64,000 bases of DNA from Paracentrotus lividus (GCA_940671915.1 CALNVZ010003426.1:20946196-21010195); one strand, 5' to 3'. Positions 35,803-47,406 are shown, numbered from the stretch's first letter. The notes: generated from the sequence alone by a model not told the origin. Program-made: numbers and translations.

Positions 35803-35900
35803 TTTGCTTCAGTGAGTTCTGTTCTTTCTTTCTCTAGATTTCTCTTGATATTCTCTACATGGGTGACCATGATCTCAGAAGCTCTGCTTAGTCTATCCTC
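35803..35900 (-). CDS. IRAG1: IRAG-like exon 13: conserved coiled coil
   Basis: Acceptor gtggtccgcatag, donor gtaagt; phase 0 start, two bases over. Encodes EDRLSRASEIMVTHVENIKR and NLEKERTELTEAK. I recall a closely similar stretch in human IRAG1 (SRAAEVMVQYVENLKRTYEK), so this is one of the best family markers. It should mediate oligomerisation. Confidence 0.9.
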
Positions 35901-35984
35901 CTATGCGGACCACATAGAAAAAGAAAAAGAAACACAATTCAAACATAAAGCAACTAATGAATAGTTGGTGGTGGTGGTGATGAC

Positions 35985-36080
35985 GATGGTGATGATGATG
36001 ATGGTGGTGGTGATGTTGATGACAATGATAATGATGACGATGATTGATGAAGGGATGATGATGATGATGATGGTGATAAT
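35985..36080. repeat. GAT/GGT microsatellite
   Basis: gatgatgatgatggtggtgg-type run with interruptions, in the intron upstream of exon 13. The His- and Ser-rich open frames here are translations of this repeat. Confidence 0.9.
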
Positions 36081-36239
36081 GATAGGCATGCAATGGCAAA
36101 TGGTGACAGTACATGCAAATTAAATATCATTATACATTGTGTTACTATCATATTCTCATTATAATCATTACATAAATGTACATGTAAATCACTATTACTA
36201 CACTTTTATAAATATACAGAACACCTTTCTTACAATGAA

Positions 36240-36600
36240 GCGTGTACATCTCTATAACGGTCACTTGTCTACGCCTCCCCTGCGTAGGAATGTTTGTTGC
36301 AGAACCTGTCTATAAAAGTCACCTATCTAAACTGGTCTTTTATGTTTCATTTTGTTATCTTAATGGACCTCTCTATAAAGGTCTCTGTCTATAGTGGTCA
36401 CTTCATGAACTTGCATATTGTCTCCCACTAAGAATGAATACATACACAGCATGGGAAATTATTATTAGACCAAACCGTATGGGAGCTTAGTAGGAAAGTG
36501 GTCTTATAATTATTTCCCAAGCTGTACAATGATTGTAATGTAGGACCTGTCTTTAAAGGCCACCGTGTACAGTGGTCAGCTTGACTGCTGCTGTGTATAC
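36240..36600. repeat. Dispersed repeat with tctataaaggtcacc motifs
   Basis: Four or five variants of acctgtctataaaagtcacc and tatagtggtcac recur here and again at 8995-9050. The element reaches to within a few bases of the exon 12 donor. Confidence 0.5.
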
Positions 36601-36604
36601 CAAC

Positions 36605-36739
36605 CTGTTGAACAGCACCAAATCCCTCTGCTTTGCTGGCAAGCTTGACAAGGGCATACTGTAGGACATCTATATGTTGCTTTAATCTATTGATGTCTGT
36701 TCTCGCTATCTCATCTTCAGCACATCTACGCTCCAGAGA
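36605..36739 (-). CDS. IRAG1: IRAG-like exon 12: coiled coil
   Basis: Acceptor ctccctctatag, donor gttggt; 45 codons, phase 0 at both ends. Encodes SLERRCAEDEIARTDINRLK, QHIDVLQYALVKLASKAEGF and GAVQQ. Heptad hydrophobics and the position just after the conserved EEVEEK region match the family. Confidence 0.9.
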
Positions 36740-37122
36740 CTATAGAGGGAGACAAAGAGTGAATACATTTTATATGGTTATCTATATAGCGCTTTTCCGG
36801 TTAAACTGCTCAGAGTGCTTTATTGGATGGCTTATTTAGCTCATGGCTTATCCTTTTGGTGATGCTCTAAAATTAAAGTGCTACATGTATCTACTGATCC
36901 ACCAAGGGACATAAACTTCAATAGGTGTAAATTCATCAGACATTTGAATAATAAATAATAATAATAATAATATTATTATTATTTATAATGCGCTTTTCCT
37001 GAACGGCCCAATTATTATTTTCCCTAAAAATTTGAAAATATTTATATGAAATTTCCCCCTGTACTATGGAGCAGTGCTTTTCCAAGATAAGCGGGTAATT
37101 TATAAAAAAATGAAAAATGTAC

Positions 37123-37297
37123 CTGAACAACGACAGCATGGTCCCGTAGTTCGTCTTGCACGTTCTTCTCAATCACATTCCTTTGATGTTGCTGTAGTTT
37201 GTATCTCTGATCTAGAGTGAGACGATCGGTCTTGAATGCAAACGTTAATGAGTTGTATTTCTCTTCCACCTCCTGCTCTGTTAGAACAGCCTTTTTG
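37123..37297 (-). CDS. IRAG1: IRAG-like exon 11: MRVI core motif
   Basis: Acceptor cttgtttcaccag, donor gtacat; one base then 58 codons. Encodes KKAVLTEQEVEEKYNSLTFA, FKTDRLTLDQRYKLQQHQRN and VIEKNVQDELRDHAVVVQ. TEQEVEEK followed by FKTD is the signature I associate with IRAG1 and LRMP. It starts the long coiled coil (exons 11-14). Confidence 0.92.
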
Positions 37298-37929
37298 CTG
37301 GTGAAACAAGACACAAACAGTCAAAAATTCAAGCTCATTACGATGTTTAATGTGGACAGAACATTATTAATGTAATTGAAGTATTTGGCATCTCTTCTGG
37401 TGCATTCAACTTTAAAGGGACGTATAATTGATAAAACATGGGGAAAATACCTTATCTCGGATGAAAAGATAACATTCCAATCAGAGCCTGAGGCGTGTTG
37501 CGTAATCTTCAGCGACAATGCATCTGGAGTTAATCCGGTTAATCCTTCATGGCTAGACTAACTAACCAGAATTCTGAAGTAAATCTAGCCTATGTTTCGG
37601 TTTTTGAAATGGAGCATTATACAAGTCCTCACTTTGAATTTATACGAAGAGACCCGTCGAAAGTCTGTAAACTAAAAATTGTTGAGGACTCTAGAATCCG
37701 AAGCTATTGACCCTATTTACTGACTGAATTCGGTCAACTTCGTTATGTTCGTGCTGTCCGAAAGTTAATCCCCAGTAATCCGACCCATGCGTAAGCCACT
37801 GTTGATTGTGTACGAGTCAACGGAGCTCTGGAAAAACGCGCATTCCCCACGATCTGCGAGTTGCGAGCGCCTTTAAATGCTTGGAGAAAGATCTCAAATT
37901 GAGTGGTTTTATGAATAAGCAACTTAACA

Positions 37930-38240
37930 ATCAGTCCATATCAATTACAATATTTTATACCTAATTAGGCATTGACTCATAATCAATCAATCAATATCTC
38001 ACACTCAATAAATCAATATCTCCATACCCAATCAATCAATCAATCAAAAATGTTTTATCATCAATTGCTCATTATATCATAATCCATCAATGAATCATTT
38101 AATTTTTTTTATCCTCAATCAATATCTCATACTCAATACATGTTTTGATCTGAATTAATCAATGCCTCACACTTACCAATCAACTAAATCAATCAATATT
38201 TTACAGGTATATAATATTAAACAATGTCTCAAAATCAATC
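37930..38240. repeat. TCAA-rich low-complexity stretch
   Basis: Many variants of aatcaatcaatcaatatctc. It lies in intron 10 beside a family A MITE. Confidence 0.8.
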
Positions 38241-38265
38241 AATGAATCCACCAATCTTTTATACT

Positions 38266-38767
38266 TAAAGGGGAAGTTCACCCTGTGTTTAAATTGGATT
38301 CTAAAAATGCAGAAAAATAAAATAAAAATATGAGTGAAGGTTTGAAGAAAATCGACCAAAAAATAACGAAGTAATGGATGTTTGAAGTTTTGGTTATGTG
38401 ACGTCATATGCGAGCTGCTCTCCTATGTGTTATGTAATGTAAATTCCATAAAGTGTCATTTTCTCAAAAAAAATATTTATTTCACCTGGGTGGTTGATAT
38501 ATCATCAAAAATATGTTCATATCCATGCCTCTATCAATTCAACCCATTCCTTTATCAAGAACCATGAAAAAAAAGACAAATTTATGGAATTTACATACAC
38601 AACATATGGGAGAGCTGCTCGCACGTGACGTCACATAATCAAAACTTTGAATAATTATAACTTCACTATTTTTTTGTCGATTTTCTTCAAACTTTCACTC
38701 ATATTTTTATTTTATTTTTCTGTATTTTTTAGAACCAATAAATTTCCAGGGTGAACTTCCCCTTTAA
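38266..38767. mobile_element. MITE family A, copy 2
   Basis: Starts ttaaaggggaagttcaccct and ends gggtgaacttcccctttaa. The arms of about 190 bases pair along their length, around a loop with atgttcatatccatgcctct. TTAA is present at both ends. It stops 18 bases from the exon 10 boundary. Confidence 0.9.
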
Positions 38768-38785
38768 TCAATGTCTTATACTTAC

Positions 38786-38928
38786 TCTCCTTCTCCTTTC
38801 TTCAAACCAAGAGCTTTGAGTAACGTCTCCGACAGAATGGAGCTTTTCCTTTGCTTAGTCTCTCCCTCTCCTCCTTCCCACTTGACCTCCCCTTCTTGTT
38901 TAATGGAGCATTCTGAAGAAACTCCCAT
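38786..38928 (-). CDS. IRAG1: IRAG-like exon 10
   Basis: Acceptor gtttgataag, donor gtaagt; 47 codons then two bases. Encodes MGVSSECSIKQEGEVKWEGG, EGETKQRKSS and ILSETLLKALGLKKGEGD. The LLKALGL segment directly before the TEQEVEEK motif is also how I recall human IRAG1 (LLRALGL). QRKSS is a basophilic kinase site. The first codon is ATG, so a short isoform could start here, but the acceptor and phase fit an internal exon. Confidence 0.85.
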
Positions 38929-39251
38929 CTTATCAAACAATCAAAACAATACATTATACTTATAAAGGGCCTAATACTATTTTGTTTTAAGGGATTTACA
39001 ATGTGTTTGACATTATAAACATTATGATTCAACAATAACAAGTGCATCAATGTGTCTGTACAAAAGTAAGATGTCTATAATATAATACAAAATTAAAGAA
39101 ATCAATGTTCCGACAGCATAACTAATATGTATTCAATACAAACTGTTACAACTATTAATCAATTGCATCTCCATTTAAAAGAGAAAGATTGTTTATGATA
39201 GTTTTTCAAGGATTTTTTATCAACATCAATACATATATATATATATATATA

Positions 39252-40884
39252 CACTGCCCTCCAAAAGTTTGGGTACACCTGATGTCAGCTCTGTTTTGGA
39301 TCATTTTGAGGCATTTTATGTCCAGTATTTCAGTCCAAATGATGTTTAAGTACAAAAAATACATTATGCAACCAATATACTTCACGATTACCACGCCAAG
39401 TCTCCTTGGAATTTAGAAATTACTCAAAAATATGCAAAAAGTGCAAAAACGCGATTTTGCACTAATTTATTCAAATATCGAAAAAAGAAGATATCTCGGC
39501 TAATAATGGTCCGATCAATGTAAAATTTTGTATGGATGTTGAGGCATATGTAAAATAAAGCCTTGTACTGTTTGTTTCTATTTTGAGACAACACTTTATT
39601 AATTATGCAAATTTATGCAAATTAAAGGTCTATTCTTAGAAATTTATCAATCTTTTGTTTTAAAAAATTGCTATGAAGCCCAAATTTTTGTTAAAAGTTG
39701 CTGAATATAATACTCAATAAAATTATGATTGAAAAGTTGGACTTTCTCATGAATTCCTTTGTATTCTTTTGTTTTATTGCTTTCTATTGTTTTCGATTGT
39801 TTTTATTTCTATGTATTTCGCAATGTTTTTGGCTCTTTTATGTTTCTGAAATGTATCTTGATTGATTTCAAGATACAAGATGATGCTTAAAGCCTTTGTG
39901 ATTCAATTAAGAGTGTTGTAGAGCAATTCAGGTGAATGGTGCATTCAGTACACGAATGGGCAATAATTGAATTTTTTGATATTTTAAAACTATTTTAATT
40001 ACACGTCAAAATAATGGTTCCTACTTAACAAATTTTTATATAAAGACTGAATTATAACTGTTCTGACTGCGGGAGGGGTCTCGGCCAATTTAACCAACTT
40101 TAAAACTTCCATGACTGCTGCGCAACCGCTGCCAACCCCAAATATGCCTTTAGGTGACTTTTTCCTTTAAAGCGTAGTGCAACTATTGTTCTAAGAACAA
40201 TGCCCATTGTGTATTTAGGCGATACAACATTGCATTATTGCATGTCAGACCTAAATAGAAGGTAAGATAATATTTTGCTTTCATTTCAGAAACAGAAAAG
40301 ACCCCAAAAAATAAAGAAATACATAAAAATAAAAATGATCGAAGACAATAGAAAGTGATAAAACAAAAGAATACAAAGGAAGTCATGAGAAAGTCCAACT
40401 TTTTAATCATAATTTTATTGAGTATTATACTCAGCAACTTTTAACAAAAATTTGGGCTTCATAGAAATTTTTAAAACAAAATATTGATAAATTTATAAAA
40501 ATAGACCTTTAATTTGCATAATTTTGCATAATTAATAAATTGTTGTCTCAAAATAGAAACAAACAGAACAGGGTTATATTTTACATATGCCTCAACATCC
40601 ATACAAAATTTTACATTGATCGGACCATTATTAGCCGAGATATCTTCTTTTTTTTTAATATTTGAATAGATTAGTGCAAAATCGCGTTTTTGCACTTTTT
40701 GCATATTTTTGAGTAATTTCTAAATTCCAAGGAGACTTGGCGTGGTAATCGTGAAGTATATTGGTTGCATAATGTATTTTTTGTACTTAAACATCATTTG
40801 GACTGAAATACTGGACATAAAATGCCTCAAAATGATCCAAAACAGAGCTGACATCAGGTGTACCCAAACTTTTGGAGGGCAGTG
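39252..40884. mobile_element. Large Tc1-like foldback element, 1.6 kb
   Basis: Ends cactgccctccaaaagtttg and its reverse complement, set in a TATATA run. The left arm (39252 to about 39855) and right arm (about 40285 to 40884) are near-complete reverse complements of roughly 600 bases around a 430-base loop. No transposase frame exists in arms or loop; open frames in the arms are mirror images of each other. Insertion at TA is typical of Tc1/mariner. Confidence 0.9.
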
Positions 40885-41260
40885 TATATATATATATATA
40901 TGCAATGAATACTATGATCTTTAAAATGTAATCAAGTATAATTACAAATCGAACAGAAGAATAGGACAAAGGACTCGAGAAGAAGAAGATACGACAGTGC
41001 CTTGAAACAATATATATTGCAAATTTCAAACAGCTATTCTGATTGGTTTACAGTGACTCTTTTATGTGAAAAGTACATGCAACAATGTTCCTGATTGGCT
41101 ACTAGCAATTTGCAACTGATCATAACTCTTTACTTTACGGGGTCTTGGTACCTGGAAATCAGGACTTGGAAATTTAACGGCAGGTACAGTGAGCAAGATA
41201 AATTTGTTATTAGAAAAGTTATTAGAAAAATATTGGAATAGGGAAATTAGGATATATCAC

Positions 41261-41389
41261 CTTGCATGTATCAGCATTGCTTTCAGAGACGGTATCGAGG
41301 CTGCCGTTGGGTAGAGGGGGGTTTTCACAGGTCTCTTCAGAGAGTTCAGGCATGGGTAGTTTGAAGACTGGTTTCTTGGCTTTCTTCTC
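41261..41389 (-). CDS. IRAG1: IRAG-like exon 9
   Basis: Acceptor gctggattcacag, donor gtgata; 43 codons, phase 0 at both ends. Encodes EKKAKKPVFKLPMPELSEET then CENPPLPNGSLDTVSESNAD and TCK. Starts basic, then becomes acidic and Pro/Ser-rich. No known domain; probably a disordered linker. Confidence 0.8.
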
Positions 41390-41814
41390 CTGTGAATCCA
41401 GCAATAAATTGGTCAAATATAAAGAATGTTAAATAACTTTCTGGTCCAACCATTATTGAGGCATAAATTCCCTTATGCCACCACCATAAATGAATGTAAA
41501 AAAAAATGGTTACGTTCCTTTAATATTCACTATGTGCATAGACTTCAGCAAATATGGTTGGAAAACAAAGGGTCACTTTTATCTAAAGTGTAATGGTCCT
41601 CTCTCTTGTACATTTACGATACAATTTAAAAAAGAATCCTGCAATCTAATAGAGAGTAAAAAATTGAGGACATTCAAACACAGGAACTGGGACATATCCT
41701 TAAAATGACAACAAGCCCATGGAGAAAAGTAATTACATAGATGATGATGATGATGATGACAAATTTTACTATCAGTTGTATTTGAATTTTTAACTGAAAT
41801 AAAAATATAATTAC

Positions 41815-41961
41815 CTGTCTGATCTGTGAGCTTGATAAAGCCGCTTTGGGAACGGTGTCCGTTTTGATCGGTCCTATTGCCTTTAATATATCAGCCTTGA
41901 TGTCAAAATCATCAGAATCCTTTCTACTCACTGTCTTCTCTTCCTCAGGATCAGAATCACC
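41815..41961 (-). CDS. IRAG1: IRAG-like exon 8
   Basis: Acceptor tttttgtgtttag, donor gtaatt; 49 codons, phase 0 at both ends. Encodes GDSDPEEEKTVSRKDSDDFD, IKADILKAIGPIKTDTVPKA and ALSSSQIRQ. Contains acidic casein-kinase-like sites (DSDPEEE, KDSDD). No domain recognised. Confidence 0.8.
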
Positions 41962-42449
41962 CTAAACACAAAAACAAATATTCAATGTCAAGTCCATTCA
42001 GATGATGCTAGGTCAGGCATTTCCAAGGCATTTATTGTGAGGTGGCACAATGTACATTGAACATGTATGAAAAACCTGCTAAGCTTTGGTTATGATAAGA
42101 CTTATTAAAGCGAGAGCGAACTGACCAACCCTCTCATTGACTGTGTGTTATAAATAAATAGTCTTAAAATATACCTTTTGAAATAACTATTTACAATACA
42201 GTGTATAACTTAACCTATAATTTAATTTTTAGTGGGGAAACTAAAATGTTTTGAGGGGAAAAGTATGTGTTTTGCTATTTGGTAAAATGATTATCGATGT
42301 GTGAATTAATTGAGCAGTGAAACTGTGTGTTACTATTCAATTGGGGCTGTTTTATAAGACTACCCTGCTCAGGATGTTGCATCATGGGTTAGGAATCAGG
42401 GCAGAATTGAGTAGTTGAGGACTAGAGGTGGCTCCTAGTTCGTCTTGGC

Positions 42450-42630
42450 TTTAAGCGATTTTGTCTTGTGACAAAACAAAGGGAATATGTGTCCGAAACC
42501 AACAAAACAAGTCACAAAATGACAAAATAAAAGCAAATAGTAGTCTTTTGGTATGACGCGGCCGAGATTGAACCCACGACCTCCTTGACATTAGTGCTGA
42601 GATGGGGCTTGGACCCACACCTGGCCAGTC
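42450..42630 (-). mobile_element. tRNA-derived SINE-like element
   Basis: On the minus strand gtcgtgggttcaatctcggc resembles a tRNA T-arm (B box with two mismatches). It is followed by cgcgtcataccaaaagact, a tail style I associate with invertebrate SINEs. It ends close to the exon 7 donor. Assignment is by pattern only. Confidence 0.4.
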
Positions 42631-42645
42631 AAAGTGCTTACATAC

Positions 42646-42749
42646 CTCTGCTCCTACTCTCTCTTCTTGGTGCATAAGTGTTGGACTAAGATCATCCTTA
42701 GGTTCTGGGGAGGAGTCTGGGCTAGAATCATCTGAAACTATCTCATTAG
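42646..42749 (-). CDS. IRAG1: IRAG-like exon 7
   Basis: Acceptor tttttttgcag, donor gtatgt; two bases then 34 codons. Encodes (A)NEIVSDDSSPDSSPEPKDD, LSPTLMHQEE and RVGAE. Very acidic with repeated SP sites, so probably disordered and phosphorylated. Phase joins exon 6 (G + CT = Ala). Confidence 0.85.
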
Positions 42750-43092
42750 CTGCAAAAAAAACAACAAAAAAACAAGGGTAAATCATGAGAGGGGCAGGCA
42801 TCAGATGATTCGACAAGTAATTTCAATTGTGCCTTGTTGGTTTTTCACAAGTTTTTAAATCCCACTAAGAACTAAAATGTATTACTGCATAAGCCCATCA
42901 GTTATTTTCAAGATTAGAAATAAGTTGGGAAAATGTGCAAGCTCAATATTCTGCAAATTTGTGTGATGTTTTCATTACTATACATAGCCTCATACCAAGG
43001 TGGAAATTTTCATGAAGACAACTGTGAAAAATGTGACATCAATTTAAAGGAATACCTGAACAACAGTCCTTTACCCTACACACACAAAATAC

Positions 43093-43257
43093 CTTCTCTT
43101 TTGACAGGAGAAAAGCGTCTTCCTCTTCTGTTTTCAAACTTCTCTGTGACCTTTTTGGACTCTGAGAGAAGTTTATCATTCAATGCTTGGTCGGATGGTG
43201 AAATAGATGAAATGTCTATCTCTGCTGTAGTTAAGTCTATCATATCACCATTGCTTG
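43093..43257 (-). CDS. IRAG1: IRAG-like exon 6
   Basis: Acceptor tttttctttacag, donor gtattt; two bases, 54 codons, one base. Encodes SNGDMIDLTTAEIDISSISP, SDQALNDKLLSESKKVTEKF and ENRRGRRFSPVKRE. The SKKVTEKFENRRGRR stretch is basic and helical. A broken copy of its 5' part lies at 43372-43425. Confidence 0.85.
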
Positions 43258-43558
43258 CTGTAAAGAAAAAAAGAAAGATAACAAATGTAGTAGTCTATCA
43301 TTTAAACTCCTTTAAACATAAATACAAAAATAGTCTTATAAACTCATAAATTGTTTCTTGAAGCCGTTTTAGATAAAATGTCTATCTCTGCTGTAGTAAG
43401 GTCTATCATATATCACAATTGCTTGCTGGTAAAAAAAAAAAAAAAAAAAAAGAAGAAGAAGAAGATAATAAACATAGTAGTCTATCATTTAAACTCCTTT
43501 AAACATAAATACAAAAGTAGTCTTATAAACTCATAAATTGTTTCTTGAAGCCGTTTTG
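43200..43558. repeat. Tandem duplication of ~166-187 bp spanning exon 6 5' end
   Basis: atgtctatctctgctgtag, tagtctatcatttaaactcc and aaattgtttcttgaagccgt each occur twice in the same order. The second unit is longer because of an A run and an aga repeat (43431-43467). Confidence 0.9.
43372..43425 (-). pseudogene. Broken duplicate of exon 6
   Basis: Homologous to the first ~50 bases of exon 6 with a usable-looking acceptor (taccag). One inserted TA dinucleotide shifts the frame to an immediate stop (SNCDI*), and no donor follows. Confidence 0.75.
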
Positions 43559-43869
43559 TTTCTGTTTGTTTTTTGTTGTTGTGTGTTTTGTCTAGGTTTT
43601 TTCTTTTCTATATTCATATTTTTCCCTTCTGTTTTCAACCATCTGGGATTTGCCTTTGATAGGCCTGTGGTAGGCACATTTGTATTCTCTATACTTGTGC
43701 TATGTGTAATTTTATGTATTTCATGCTTATTTTGCCATCATCATTGTATGTAGGCCTATATGTGATGCATCACATCAAAATGAGAGACAAGTCATACAAT
43801 TGTTACTGTAGTAAGAAAAAGTGGCCTATGAAAGAAAGGCCTGTGAAAAAAAAGGCCTCTCCCTGAAAC

Positions 43870-43935
43870 AAGTCAAATCTAATGTTTACCATCCTGAGAT
43901 TCCATACCTTGTATAACCCCAGAGTACTTCCTACA
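43870..43935 (-). pseudogene. Duplicate of the 3' half of exon 5 and its donor
   Basis: The minus strand repeats the end of exon 5 (ggaagtactctggggttata, caag) and its donor (gtatgg), then diverges. There is no acceptor or 5' half. It lies about 172 bases downstream of the real exon end. Confidence 0.7.
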
Positions 43936-44079
43936 CTGCCCCTTTCAAAAGTCTCTGTTTTGGCCTTAGGGATATGGTTGCCCTTTTTTTTTTAAATGTA
44001 AATTTACAATTATACAGCAAGAAAAAATGCCCTATGAAAAAAAAAAAGGCCAAATCTATACCGTTCTGAGATTTCATAC

Positions 44080-44165
44080 CTTGTATAACGCCAGAGTACT
44101 TCCTTTCTCTTTCAAGCGATCTTCTTTGTCTCATGGTGGATTTATCTGCATTCAACACAGTCTCT
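44080..44165 (-). CDS. IRAG1: IRAG-like exon 5
   Basis: Acceptor ttattatcctcag, donor gtatga; one base, 28 codons, one base. Encodes ETVLNADKSTMRQRRSLERE and RKYSGVIQ. QRRS (residues 463-466) is another R-R-x-S-like site with Ser directly after RR. Partial copies of this exon lie on both sides. Confidence 0.85.
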
Positions 44166-44227
44166 CTGAGGATAATAAAACAAGAAAATATACTAGAACA
44201 AACAACGAATGTACCCATCTCAAAACT

Positions 44228-44261
44228 CATGGTGGATTTATCTGCATTCAACACAGTCTCT
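44228..44261 (-). pseudogene. Duplicate of the 5' part of exon 5 and its acceptor
   Basis: Repeats gttatcctcag and the first 34 bases of exon 5 (agagactgtgttgaatgcag...), then runs into intron-like DNA shared with the other copy (cattcgttgtt). Period 96 bases. The 3' half and donor are missing. Confidence 0.75.
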
Positions 44262-44329
44262 CTGAGGATAACAAAACAAGAAAACATACTAGATCATTAA
44301 CAACGAATGTACCCGTCTCAAATCTTACG

Positions 44330-46235
44330 GCAATAGAGCTTTCTCTGCAGTTACTCCATATCTTTGGAACTCTCTACCTATCCAACTTTGAACAACATTA
44401 ACACTTACAAATCTGAACTCAAAACCTGGTAATTTTGTGAATAATGTACATATTTGGGGAGCCAGGCAGCTAAAGAGTGCTTTACACATGCTGTTCATCA
44501 TCATCAACGAATGATATCAGGCAAGATGTGCCAACATAACAAAATTCTGGTGAATACACATGATTATTAACTAGATTTATATAAAAAGAAAACATTCTGT
44601 ATGCTACAATCATGATATGAATACCACAATATAATAGTATGCCATTTCCATAACATAAGTTCAACTGTTATGATTACCATAATACATACATTATTTGAAT
44701 TAGTAAAAAACAGTATGTAGGTTAGATATGACAAAATGTACTCCAAATTACAAAGCCTTCAGAAGTTTCAATAAAAAGTAATGATAAAAAGAAATTCATA
44801 CAAAACTAACCTCCATAATCTATCACTCATGAACGCAATATTCGATCAATAATCATTAATTAATATATTGACTTTCTGTGACACAATATCCCAATGCAAT
44901 AATGCAAACTGCATCGTCAATGTAAATGTATCTATCCACAGACCTATAATATAATTGGAAACCACCAGCACAAATCACAATCCATGGATAAAAGGACTCA
45001 ACCATGAAAACGACCGTGACAAATCTTTTTGCACAATAGAGTAAAAAAACCAAGGAGGTATATCCTTGGCTGCATGACTGCATTCCAAAGTTGTGAGTTA
45101 AAAAATATCCTTTAAAGATTTTATGCTGAGAATGACAATCAATGCCAGAATATGAAAACATTCATTCACAACTGATTGTTAATTTTTTTGTATTCAAATA
45201 GCGTAGCCTTCTCAATAATTACAATGCCTTCTCAACTGGGGGGGGGGGGGGGGAGGCTGTATTTGAGGAAAACTAAATGTATACAAGTCTGTGTATGATA
45301 CATTTTTCATTTCCAAAAGTACAGGACATGCAGGTCCATTGTTATATTTGTGATAACTTCTATCAATTCACTTGAGTCTTTGAGTGTAATAATAATAGCG
45401 AAAATACTCTTTGAGACACAGGTTTTTTTTTTTTTTTTTTAATTGGTACGTTTTGTTTGTTTAGTATCAAATCAGACTACATGTACATGTATTTCTTCTA
45501 TGTAGTACCCCCCCCCCTTGATAAAATGCAGTTTTTCTATCCCCATGGAGTCCCAATGCAGTTTACAGGTAATTCTTTACCCCAAATTGCCTAGAACAAC
45601 ATTGTACTATTGATTAAATTGAGTAACCACAAAACAATGCAATCTAACCAAAAACAAATTGTATACATTGTAGGTGTGAACAGGATGTGGGGATAGTCTA
45701 CTTGCCCCGACCCTATTCTTACGCTTCTAACACAAACTTTAAATTAAAAACTTGAGCCTAGCCTAGCTTTTATCAGTCTCTAACTTGTTCAGGGGCAGCT
45801 ATAGTCAATAAAACTGCCTAGATCACCAATCCTTATGGTTGCAGTTTATTTCTCGAAATTCACACATTCTGGATGGGCGAGGTTCACAAAGTTTTCAATT
45901 TCTTTCTTTTTTTCCTTTATTCATGCCTGAAAAGGGTTTGAATAGCAAGACTAAGGATCCACAATTAAGCATACAAGTGCAATTAACCCTTTCTTTATCA
46001 TAGTCAGTAATACCACACAAATTCCTGTGGTTCTATAGTTTTGTGGTTTGGGAAGGATTAAGGAGAATATGAAAAGTGTCAAGTCCTTGGCTTTCAGTGC
46101 TGGTATTCAGTGTATAGCAATGAAAGGTGATATTAATAACACTATACTACTGGACAATATAACTTGCAAGCTGAAATGAAGCATGGACCAAGGTTGGTTA
46201 AAATCAACCCAATTCTGATTCCATGCTGGCAACTC
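44330..46235. other. Intron 4, no gene seen
   Basis: AT-rich intron with a 16-base G run (45238-45253), a T run (45421-45440) and a C run (45508-45517). Phases of exons 4 and 5 match, so no exon is missing. Confidence 0.45.
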
Positions 46236-46236
46236 C

Positions 46237-46376
46237 TGGGGGGCATTTCATCAAAGGACATGTCGGACATTTTATCTGACAAATTTGCTCTCAGCCAATC
46301 AGATGCAAGCATTTTAGTAGCTTATAACAGTTTGTCGGATAAAATGTTCGACAAGTCCTTTCATGAAACGCCCCCC
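46237..46376. mobile_element. MITE family B, copy 3
   Basis: Ends ggggggcatttcatcaaagg and cctttcatgaaacgcccccc. The core is the same as the other two copies with a few substitutions. Confidence 0.9.
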
Positions 46377-46783
46377 TGATATCGTAACTTAGCTTCCAGA
46401 ACAATATGCATTGTGTGCACCATCCACATCAAATGTAGACCTAGACCTACTTTCAAAGCATGTCTCTTTTCTTTGTTTATACCTGTAAATAGTGTAGTTC
46501 TTTACGATTACCCTCAAAACAGTTCTCACTCTTTTGAAATGGAAAAAAATTGTAAAATCAATAAATGAATATGAAAATCACTCTAACTCTGGAAAAGTCT
46601 TTTCATGAAGTGTGGCTTTGTCTGCGATTCATAGTTATTCTCATCTTTGGGAAATAAGTTCTGTTTTTATCAGTTAGCAGGTCTGACAGTATTTATAGCA
46701 GCTTTGGTGGCAACAATTAATTCCATATTATTTCACCTTTCAAGGCAGAATGAATACTACATTGTACATTTTCCATAACTTAC

Positions 46784-46867
46784 CTGTCTATACTGGGGAG
46801 GTGTCTTGCTATGTCTTTATTTGAGTTTTCATCTAGACAAATGGGAAGACCCTGTTCCATCTTTTCT
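46784..46867 (-). CDS. IRAG1: IRAG-like exon 4
   Basis: Acceptor gttgtctttgcag, donor gtaagt; one base, 27 codons, two bases. Encodes EKMEQGLPICLDENSNKDIA then RHLPSID, with R at the next junction. No motif recognised; phases fit both neighbours. Confidence 0.8.
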
Positions 46868-47063
46868 CTGCAAAGACAACCAAAGAACCAAAATAAATGA
46901 ATACATCTATAAACATGTCATCAGATTGCTACAAGCTCAAATAAATCATTCAATGGAGGAGGACATAGCAAACGAAAAACACACGATTGTCCCAAAATTT
47001 TGAATAATGAAGGAAACTGAGCATTGAAGAGTTAACAGTTATTAGGGACGACCCCATCCGGGG

Positions 47064-47136
47064 CTTACTATAGCTCAGATGGTAGAGCGCCTGACTAGTA
47101 ACCAGGAGATCTCTGGTTCAAATCCCGATGGTACCC
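47064..47136 (+). tRNA. tRNA-Thr(AGT)-like sequence, gene or SINE head
   Basis: A cloverleaf can be drawn with D-arm gctc/gagc, anticodon loop ctagtaa (anticodon AGT) and T-loop ttcaaat. The B box ggttcaaatcc matches the consensus, and a T run follows (pol III stop). Against a working gene: two unpaired positions at the start of the acceptor stem, one mismatch in the T stem and one in the anticodon stem. It may be a tRNA pseudogene or the head of a SINE. It lies in intron 3 on the strand opposite the host gene. Confidence 0.5.
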
Positions 47137-47406
47137 CATTTTCTTTGCTCATTTTGGCATTTATAGTAAATACATTTTTGATGACAAGATTGCTTCAGAC
47201 TTTATTTTGTCAAAAATGTATAGTCAGGGTCAGGATTGCCAAAGGTTTTACAATAAGGACTAGGTTAGGTTAAGGTTTTGTGTTAAGTTCAGGGTTTAAG
47301 TTAGTGATTTACTTAGTATTTGGGACTTGCAATTCTTGCAGAAGCAGGTTAGATTTAAAGGACTTCATTATAGAGAGTTTCCACTGTATGATGAAAGTTA
47401 CTGTAC

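Noticed and set aside
35893-36151. His-rich and Ser-rich open frames
   Set aside because: Both are readings of the GAT/GGT microsatellite.
39189-40905. Mirror-image open frames that might be a transposase
   Set aside because: They are the two arms of the same foldback element read in opposite directions; no catalytic motif is present.
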